NCBI GenBank assembly: GCA_029948255.1
Contig: JALIZF010001940.1
Location: 3,409,001 to 3,473,000, forward strand
Reading direction: 5' to 3'
Length of the DNA: 64,000 nt
Source: Telmatactis stephensoni
Taxonomy: Eukaryota; Cnidaria; Anthozoa; Actiniaria; Isophelliidae
The notes beneath the pieces were generated by a model. It was not told the DNA's origin. It saw only the letters and a list, made by a program, of their open reading frames with translations, and did not search any database. Below, piece after piece: positions 56,205 to 64,000 of this stretch. The position numbers and the translations under genes are program-made. Positions within the stretch are counted from its first letter, which is position 1. The number at the start of each line of letters is the position of its first letter.

Positions 56205-56986
56205 TTGATAGTCTAAATTAAAGGCAAAAATATTATTATCAACCAACGTAAATGACGAATATGTGTTGCGCATGCGTAATACTGAAATAAAGAAAACAAA
56301 ATCAAGGAAAAATCCACCAGTCCAGTTGCTTAAACAGTTGAAAAAAATTTGATCATAAAACTTTGATCATAAAATGCAGCAAAAATTACTGACAGTCTTT
56401 ACGGAAATGTAAGAAAATTAGATTCCACTTTCGAGTGTAGTGAGCTCATAGAAGAAAAACAAAAGCGGGAATTGCTTCTTTTCCTGCATTTTTTGTCAAT
56501 ATATGGTGAGAGGTGGCGGAGGTGTTTATCGACCTGTCCATCTGTGAGGGAGTTATAATGCTAATTAGAGGCCCCGTTGCATAATTAGCCTAAATATGAA
56601 TATTCAACTTCACGTACTTTTAACTTCCTCTGCATAAGCTCAGTGGCAAGCTGTTTATCTTGAAGGATTTTAACTCTAAAAATCCGAAATCCTGGGCCGT
56701 GAGGCAGACTTAGCGCATTTCACAAGAGGTCTTTTCTGAGTGCGAAGAAGTGACTTTAAAATTGCGACATTTTGCGAGACTGGAGTACCTGTCATGTGTG
56801 TCATGTGTCATTCTCTAGCATATACTATACGGTAATCAAAAAGCATAGAAATGTTCATGAATATTTTACGAGGGCTGAGTTATATTTGAGGGGAAGTCGT
56901 GGGTAGGGATGCTCAGTTGACCTCAGTTATCAAGCAAGTAGTACACACGAACACCAGTAGCTGAACCTGAAAAACTGGACGATACT
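56205..56986. other. Upstream flank of the RHVTF ankyrin gene
   Basis: No TATA box of good quality was identified. No repeat family was recognised. Confidence 0.35.
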
Positions 56987-57694
56987 ATGATCGAAGAAAA
57001 TTTAAAAGAGAAGAGAGATACAATTGCTAAGATAAAAGAACATGTGCTTACAATTCTACTTCGCAAGGAGCCTTATAGAATACGAAGTAGTCAAGGACTT
57101 AGAAAGGCTTCGTCCGAATCGAGCCTCAATTCCACATTCTCCAATGACTCTATAACTTCAGCAAGCGGAGAACGTCGAGTTCGTTTAACGCCTCTTGGCA
57201 GCCCAATGCTTGCAACTTTAACTCGACGATTTAATTCACCGAAGCATGTTAAGGTTCAGCGACTTCGCTCAGTCGAAAGATGCCATAGTTTTACCCTAAA
57301 ACCGGCGTTACGGAGAGAAGGATCTGTAAATTCAGATTCAGATTCAGCGTCTTCGTCTCCTCAAGCTGGAAGACATGTCACTTTCTCCAAGTATGCTCTC
57401 CTTTTAGCGGCTGCAACGGAAAACTCTGTTTCAGAGCTCCAAGTTCTTCTAGATAAAGATCCAAATTATGTAAACAAACCGAGCTCATCAGGACAAACTC
57501 CATTACACAAGGCTGCTTCAAAAGGCCACAAAGAATGTGTTCAACTTTTAATTGAAAGAGGTGCAGATCCGAACTTTGCGGACAAGCAAGGCAGAACTCC
57601 ACTTTTCACTGCTTGGGAAAAAGGTCATCAAGAATGCTTCAAAATAATGCTGACAGCATCAAGAAATTTTGGCAAAAATGACAAATTAATCTAG
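56987..57694 (+). CDS. Ankyrin-repeat protein with PP1-docking motif (235 aa), single exon
   Basis: Complete frame from an ATG in context ACTATGA. Residues 1-26 may be helical (MIEENLKEKRDTIAKIKEHV). Residues 40-125 are Ser/Arg-rich and probably disordered, with several R..S sites suited to basophilic kinases. RHVTF at 129-133 fits the RVxF consensus ([RK]x[VI]x[FW]) by which many regulators bind protein phosphatase 1. It is followed at once by three ankyrin repeats (about 135-165, 168-197 GQTPLHKAASKGHKECVQLL, 201-230 GRTPLFTAWEKGHQECFKIM). The order, docking motif then ankyrin repeats, is that of MYPT/PPP1R12, PPP1R16 and PPP1R27. The short length is closest to PPP1R27, but the long N-terminus differs, so I give no symbol. 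Likely role: a PP1 regulatory or targeting subunit in the cytoplasm. Confidence 0.8.
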   Translation: MIEENLKEKRDTIAKIKEHVLTILLRKEPYRIRSSQGLRKASSESSLNSTFSNDSITSASGERRVRLTPLGSPMLATLTRRFNSPKHVKVQRLRSVERCHSFTLKPALRREGSVNSDSDSASSSPQAGRHVTFSKYALLLAAATENSVSELQVLLDKDPNYVNKPSSSGQTPLHKAASKGHKECVQLLIERGADPNFADKQGRTPLFTAWEKGHQECFKIMLTASRNFGKNDKLI

Positions 57695-59570
57695 TTTATT
57701 TTACTGACCAGATGGTTGAAGCGACTGGCCGCTCTTTGACGACTTGAGCTTCAAAACCAATGGGAAAGGAATTAGGATTATGTTATATTGAAAAAGATTC
57801 TGATGCCAAATTTTATCAAGGTGAATGTGACAGTATATTTAGTCAATACTTTGACTGTAAATTTTTTAAACAAAATTTACATTTGTGCTGATAAGAGTTT
57901 ATTGGCTAAAGGAAAAATTAATTAAATGAAGATGCCTTTTGAGATCCGTACAGAATTCTTTGTTGGTTAGCTGCATTTCATCCGAAAAACTTTACTAGAT
58001 TCCAGAGATTTCTGTGTAAAATGCATTCAAAATTAGTATGTGAGCTTTTAGATTGTTGTCATTTTGTGCGGCTAATGAAAGTTTGCCTTTTTTAAAAGTG
58101 AATTTAAAAGCACATTTTAAACAATCCTTGCAACGGCAAATTTGTAAAACAAAAACTACAGCATGTTTAATTGATCAAGATTTTTAATTTTCCTATGAAA
58201 TATAATTTCAATTGAAAATTTCAACGCTGACTTACTGTCTTTGTTTGCCCATTTGTTCTCTTTTATAAAGTCATTACCAAAATATTCGCTTTGCTCAAAA
58301 TTTTTGTATACTGTGAAACAGTTGCCAGAGAAAGATTTTACATTATCTGTAGTCCTTCATAATACATAAGTTGAACTCAATATTTAAGTACTGGCAGACT
58401 CCAAATGTTTCAGTCATTTTTAAGAATATGTTAAGTAGAAAATGTCTATATTTGCACTCTTGAAATAACTGAGTAGCTTGAACCAGCATTGTCAAGCTAC
58501 CCAAAGGAATATTGCTAAAACTCAAGCGAATTTTGTAAACAATCTTTTCAAAATATGTAATAAAATTCATCCGTATGTGCTTAGCTCATCTGCGTGGGAA
58601 GCCTCTTAGTCTTTGTTTTCGAGGAAAAGATAAACAGAAAGCAAAAGTTTATGTAACCCACGAGTTGATGTATATAATTTCATTAGGCGCTTAATGTTGT
58701 GTCTGGAGAGAAGTACACAGTCAATCCAGCGAAATTGTCTCTCCAAAAGTATAATACTTAATGACCAGAGTCTAGGCCAAAAATATTAAAAACGGTAAAT
58801 TTATCAATGTCACGAAAATGTACGATTTTATCATCTGAAAGGATTGATAAATGCATGAATCCTTAACGTCGCAGATATAGAGTTAATATGTGGTTTGTGA
58901 GGACTATGGGTTTGTGGGGACTTACAGAAAAACGGAATCTTATGCGAGTAACTGAGTAATTATATCAGAGTGATATGCTCTTATGAATTTTGTTCACTCG
59001 CTGAAGACTCTAAGATTGCACGATAACTATTGTTTAAAAAAAAGCAAGGAACAGCAATTCGGTTACCCCGCCAAGATGCTATTCTGAAATAGACATTGAG
59101 TTGCGTGCTCTCAAAGCTCAAAAACTCAGCAGCAAGCCATGCATTCCTTACGTTTTTGTACCTTAGTTACGTAACCCAATGACAATATTGAATATGACTT
59201 TTTAGGGTGACTTTTGGATATTCTATCTGCGTAAAATGCTGAGTATGGAGATATTATGAATATATCAAAGCATGGCGCAATCCACAATACGGAGACAAAT
59301 TATCTGTTGCACCCAGATATTCTTATAAATGCCATATGTATCTGTAAAGAAATGGAGCAATTAAAAATGTAATACACTATATCCTTATTATCAAAAACAA
59401 AGAAGCTGATGACAATGGATAATATTAATAGCATTCTCAATAAAGCACTATGGAAGCCCTAATAATGAAGAATTACTGATAATTAATTATTGTGCAATAT
59501 GTTGCCACCCCTATCGTTTCTAACATGTTTTAAACCCTTGGTGGTATTGGTCTTCAGTTGCTTCAAGGCC
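57695..59570. other. 3' flank and intergenic DNA, nothing recognised
   Basis: AT-rich. No credible exons or repeat families were seen. Confidence 0.4.
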
Positions 59571-59800
59571 CTAAAGGCGCTGTTACACGTTGATACTTTA
59601 TCTGAAACTTGTGTCGATCGCCGATGCGAGACGAGTTTCATAAGGGGTATTACACGCTGAAATTTCGTCCCGAAACTTGTTCGCAACACAAGTTTCTGTA
59701 GCAGAAGCAGAAAGTAGTTCTACTTTTCGTAAAACCGTCTCGTGAAACCGACCCGGGGAAAGTTTCAGCTGAATGACCATGTTACACGGTGCAATGCGTT
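59571..59800. mobile_element. MITE with CTAAAGGCGCTGTTACACG end, copy 2 (right end missing)
   Basis: The left end CTAAAGGCGCTGTTACACGT preserves the outer bases lost from copy 1. The internal blocks match 52366-52665 through GACCATGTTACACGGTGCAA, then TGCGTTT, after which homology stops. Confidence 0.8.
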
Positions 59801-59814
59801 TCACTTCAAAGGTA

Positions 59815-60620
59815 ACTATATGAGATGCAGTGGTTGGATCTGGCTCATTTGTAACAAAAAAGCTAAAGATGAAGGGAAGCTCGGAAGCATATTTTTATGA
59901 TATGGTTTTAGACACAACTTAAAGAGGGCATAATTTCATAACATTTTGATTTTAGTAGAACTCGTTGAACCGATGCAAAAAGGTTAATGACAGCTTAAGC
60001 ATTTGTTCAGTTGCGAAATCGCTGAACTGACCTTGATCATGGCCCGTATCCCCGGCCATTGTCATCTCTACATGCTGACAAATATTCTAATGTGTATTCG
60101 ATCCAAGGTTTGTTATCATTTGATTCATACAAATGAAACTATATTTACTATACTATTGATCAATGAAAACAGAAATAATTGCAATACAATACCACCTTTT
60201 TATCGTTATACTGAAAACCCTCAGTGCTGGTCTCAGATGTAGAAATCAAGAAATCGTTTCAAGAAATCGTTTTCACTTCATACAAGCAAGGGTCTATACG
60301 ATGCAGTAGTTGAAACTCATTTGGAACAAAAAGATAAACTTAAGATGAAAGGAAACTTCAGAAGTGCATTTCTTAGGATATATTTGAGATACAACCGTAA
60401 AGAGGGGGCATAATTCACTAGGGATCTTGCAAAGTTGAAGAAGTCACTGAACCGATCTAAAAAGTTAATAACAGCTTAAGCATTTCAGTTGTGTAATCGC
60501 AACAGCCTTTGGTCATGGCCCGTAGCATCACTTGTATTCCATATTCATCCCATTAAACTTTGTTGATCATTCTATTTACACAAATGAGATTATATGATGA
60601 AAAGACACAAAATGATAGGA
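59815..60620. repeat. Diverged tandem duplication, about 480-bp unit
   Basis: Blocks in the same order occur twice: GATGCAGT.GTTG, AAAGAGGG..CATAATT, GAACCGAT, AACAGCTTAAGCATTT, CATGGCCCGTA and TACA.AATGA.A.TATAT. The first set starts near 59820 and the second near 60297. Many substitutions separate them. No protein is evident in either. Confidence 0.65.
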
Positions 60621-60974
60621 TTCGATGATGTCTTGTTTTTTAATAAAATTCGTGTACCTAAAACAAATTGTAGAAGAAATGCGATGTATGAACTTGAGGG
60701 CTTTTATATGGATGACTTCCACAAGCAGAAGGCAAATTATATGCAAAATATGACTTTCTTCTGGAGTCTTTCTGGCGTGCGCGCTACCGACTCACAACAA
60801 TTTCAGATGTAGTACCCTGATTAATAAGACGGACAATTAATATACCTCAGTTTACCACAAAGTATTATTTTTTATGAGAAGTCTTGCAAATGAAGCAGAT
60901 GATTTTCAGTCGGTTGCATATGTATGTACATAAGGAAACACGATGCAATCTTGTGTGCGAATAATGATGTTTCT

Positions 60975-61518
60975 GGGGTGTAACACGATGTAACTTTTCT
61001 TACAACGTTGCGCACAACAAGATGGTTTTGGGGTGTCACACGATGTAACTTTTCTTACAACGTTGCGCACAACAAGATGGTTTTGGGGTGTCACACGATG
61101 GAACTTTTCTTACAACGTTGCACACAACAAGATGGTTTTGGGGTGTCACACGATGTCACTTTTCTTACAACGTTGCGCGCAACAAGATGGTTTTGGGGTG
61201 TTACACGATGTTACTTTTCTTACAACGTTGCACGCAACAAGATGGTTTTGGGGTGTCACACGATGTTACTTTTCTTACAACGTTGCACGCAACAAGATGG
61301 TTTTGGGGTGTCACATGCACGATGTAACTTTTCTTACAACGTTGCACACAACAAGATGGTTTTGGGGTGTCACATGCACGATGTAACTTTTCTTACAACG
61401 TTGCACGCAGCAAGATGGTTTTGGGGTGTCACACGATGTTACTTTTCTTACAACGTTGCACGCAACAAGATGGTTTTGGGGTGTCACACGATGTTACTTT
61501 TCTTACAACGTTACATTT
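60975..61518. repeat. 55-bp minisatellite, about ten copies
   Basis: The unit is GGTGTCACACGATGTAACTT, then TTCTTACAACGTTGCACACA, then ACAAGATGGTTTTGG. The copies differ at few positions (GTAACTT/GTTACTT, GCACAC/GCGCAC/GCACGC), and two have a 5-base CATGC-type insertion. Because 55 is not a multiple of three, all frames stay open across it as artefacts. Confidence 0.97.
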
Positions 61519-62346
61519 GAGCAACGTGTTTAAGAGAACCAAGCTTTATTTTATATAATTTTTAATGAAATGATAAAATCTGTAACACAAAACCACAGAC
61601 ATCAACGATAGGCCTCAATTCTGCTTATAAGACTGAGGCTAAATTGGTTGGAGCGAAAAGCACTGAGTTCGCTTCCCAGTGCTCTCACATACTTGTTTGG
61701 ACTTCTCTTCGATCCGTGTAGCTTTAATTATCTTGAAATGCGCGTAAAACGGAGCACTAATGGAGAGCGGGGAGGGGGGGAGGGATGATAAAGTGCGCAC
61801 CGTCGGCTTCCTGCCTAAATAGGATGGAAGACCAGCATTATATACTGGAGAAACTATTGACGTTATATATACTTTCTTTATGTTTACTTCTCTCTGCAAA
61901 TGTTAAGCGTAATGTCACGCGCAACAGTTCAGTTACAGAAAAGGACACATTTGCTTTATGGACTTGTGCGTAATATTGCAGGAAAGGTTGCTGGCATTGC
62001 GTGTCATACGTAATGTCATCCATCTAAAAAAAAGCTTGGGCTTCCTGTGGTTTGTCGCTCCAGCTCAGGGTCCCCAGCTACAGCCAGCACTTTTAGACTT
62101 TTGTCGTAGATTTTATTTGTTTTTATTTACTTTTATTAACAAAATTGAACGTTATCACTAGTTTTATTATCAAAATAATTTGCTTGGTTACGTTATTGGA
62201 GTGAGTTAGCATTAAACTGGAGAGAACAAGTCTTTTGATAATTGACTTGACTGACAGGCAATTGAACATATATACTGATTGCCGAATAACTAACTTAATT
62301 CTAACAGACGTGCATCAACACAGATCGCAGACAGACAAACAAACTT
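61519..62346. other. Intergenic, nothing recognised
   Basis: No credible gene or repeat family. Confidence 0.4.
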
Positions 62347-62502
62347 GGTAAATAAATGATGTAATTCTGAATAAAATATTTAGACAAATTTATACAAATT
62401 CAAGATAAATGACTCAACCAGCATACCTGATGATGATCAATCGATCGAAAACGTTTGTCTAAATATTTTATTCAGAAATTTTTACATCATTTTATTTACC
62501 AG
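62347..62502. repeat. Inverted repeat enclosing a hammerhead-like core
   Basis: Arms of about 45 bases (GGTAAATAAATGATGTAATT, then CTGAATAAAATATTTAGAC) are inverted at 62453-62502. Between them CTGATGA (62427-62433), a GATC...GATC mini-stem and GAAA (62447-62450) follow in the order of a hammerhead ribozyme core, then AC-GTTT-GT-C. The first base after CTGATGA is unpaired, and helix I is not adjacent as required. The inverted repeat is clear; catalytic activity is speculative. Confidence 0.6.
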
Positions 62503-63149
62503 ATCATTTTAGGCGTGATGTTTTACAAACAAACTTAGAATTGGAGAGGATTTTGTGCCACTTCACTATAATGCGATTCGAAGCGACGCGCGCGTGTCGT
62601 GCAAGCTGCATTTTTTTGTATCATAAGGATTAGAATTTTAAGCAGATCAAAGATCACATGATACGTAACATGACCTAGCCAAGCTTTTGTAGCGGCCCCT
62701 TGTAGGAGATAAAGCCCGGTCTTCCCTCTCTTCAACTGCAGCTTGTAGCGCCATGGCGCCAATAGGGGAAGGGGCTGGGACTATTTCCCTTAACTCCTCT
62801 GCCCTCCCCCTCCCCCTTAGCGCCAACTATGTAGGCTATTCTCCCGGCGGTACATTATTAGTGCTGAAATAAACTAAAGGCCCATCAATACGAGCAAATG
62901 TTCTATGACAAACTTTCTATCACAATTTTTATATAACACATGCATTTGTGATATGAAATTGGCTCATGTAGACAGGAAATAGCCTTTTCAGTGTTATAGA
63001 ACATTTGCTTTTATGGAAAGGCTTTAATTTCGTGACTCCTTCTCAGAATTGTTCTGCAGCTTGTAAGAAAATGCTAATGAAGAATCTCTCCTATCACGAA
63101 CTCGGTTATCCCGAACACCCTCGTCAGGTGTGCTTGATGTACAAGGGGC
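62503..63149. other. Intergenic, nothing recognised
   Basis: Contains a C-rich stretch (62790-62820) but no credible gene. Confidence 0.4.
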
Positions 63150-63745
63150 TTGGTGAGTTCAAGAAAGCGGGGTTCTACTTTATCAATCATTTCCCTTGGG
63201 AGTTCAAGATAGTGGGGTTCTACTTTATCTATCATTTCCCTTGGGGGGTCAAGATAGTGGGGTTCTATACTGTATTTATCATTTCTCTTGGGAGTTCAAG
63301 ATAGTGGGGTTCTATACTGTATTTATCATTTCTCTTGGGAGTTCAAGATAGTGGGGTTCTATACTGTATTTATCATTTCTCTTGGGAGTTCAAGATAGTG
63401 GGGTTCTATACTGTATTTATCATTTCTCTTGGGAGGTCAAGATAGTGGGGTTCTATATACTGTATTTATCATTTCTCTTGGGAGTTCAAGATAGTGGGGT
63501 TCTACTGTATTTATCATTTCACTTGGGAGTTCAAGATAGTGGGGTTCTACTGTATTTATCATTTCCCTTGGGAGGTCAAGATAGTGGGGTTCTATACTGT
63601 ATTTATCATTTCTCTTGGGAGTTCAAGATAGTGGGGTTCTACGTACTGTATTTATCATTTCATTGGGAGTTCAAGATAGTGGGGTTCTACTGTATATTTA
63701 TCGTTTCTCTTGGGAGTTCGAGATAGTGGGGGTTCTAGTCTGTAT
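63150..63745. repeat. 47-bp minisatellite, about 13 copies
   Basis: The unit is GGGAGTTCAAGATAGTGGGG, then TTCTATACTGTATTTATCAT, then TTCTCTT. The copies vary in length (about 44-49 bases) through indels in the TATACTGTA part. Edge copies are more diverged than middle ones. Open frames across it are artefacts. Confidence 0.95.
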
Positions 63746-64000
63746 TTATAAGACGATTCCTAGGGATTTCGATACTGTGGAGTTCTCTAGTGAATTTCTA
63801 TCTAAATCTATTCATTATCAGTGGTTATTTTGGTACTTGATACAGTGATTGTTGAAAAGGAGCCAGTTCCACTTTCTTGAACTGATTGTTCCTCGACTGT
63901 ACGGTGTCTGCAAATATAAAATAAGGCTAATTGTAATAACGTTTACTCGGGCTACGGGAAACCCGAGTAATAAAACTTCCTTGCAATGGCCAATAGCCAT
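63746..64000. other. Window end, nothing recognised
   Basis: Contains a short hairpin, ACTCGGGCTACGGGAAACCC, then GAGT, at about 63945-63968. No gene. Confidence 0.4.

Noticed and set aside
60975..61518. CRISPR-like array
   Set aside because: The units are contiguous with no unique spacers, there are no cas genes, and the context is eukaryotic.
60906..61558. Repetitive protein of up to 170 residues in the 55-bp array
   Set aside because: The unit length is not a multiple of three and all frames are open, with no start context, signal or known motif. It is a minisatellite, not a repeat protein gene.
63005..63848. Repetitive proteins with VGFY motifs
   Set aside because: They are translations of the 47-bp minisatellite that shift frame between units.

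Overview
The window looks like nuclear DNA of an animal, most probably an anthozoan cnidarian such as a stony coral. It is AT-rich and its genes have GT-AG introns. It is full of tRNA-derived SINEs, short foldback elements, microsatellites and minisatellites. The taxon is an inference from gene and repeat style; no marker gene settles it.

Region 1 (about 1-20 kb) holds two neighbouring, same-strand, multi-exon genes that I rebuilt from splice sites: 4172-8040 (7 exons, 438 codons) and 10163-19039 (9 exons). Both begin with a 49-nt signal-peptide exon. Both then alternate two kinds of exon: an A exon (GC[YF].D ... IDW.NW ... CRCA ... FG.QFYG) and a B exon (ECWSG ... C ... C ... CVG ... N[FY]VY). 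Every internal intron is phase 1, so A-B pairs can be added or lost without breaking the frame. The first gene has three pairs and the second has four. The second carries one extra base in its sixth exon. I cannot place the A-B module in a named family; it loosely recalls WSC domains. Several introns contain expanded simple repeats, including two 17-bp minisatellites.

Region 2 (about 20-28 kb) holds a small single-exon ankyrin-repeat gene (22147-22584) and repeats, including a 197-bp element with perfect 15-bp ends and a 1.2-kb long inverted repeat.

Region 3 (about 28-42 kb) holds three intronless copies of a mitochondrial trimethyllysine dioxygenase-like gene (carnitine synthesis; the TMLHE/BBOX family): 28582-29901 on the minus strand, 36128-37443 on the plus strand (broken by a 1-base deletion) and 40361-41683 on the plus strand (intact). 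The second and third lie in a roughly 3.2-kb direct duplication. Comparing the two halves shows empty sites for three foldback insertions. One is a perfect 52-bp-arm palindrome sitting where transcription of the broken copy should begin.

Region 4 (about 42-64 kb) holds two more single-exon ankyrin genes (48572-49033 and 56987-57694). The second has an RHVTF motif just before its repeats, typical of protein phosphatase 1 partners. The rest is non-coding and repeat-rich: MITEs, long inverted repeats, a 55-bp and a 47-bp minisatellite, and an inverted repeat enclosing a hammerhead-like core. No complete transposase or reverse transcriptase gene is present, only one decayed reverse-transcriptase fragment.
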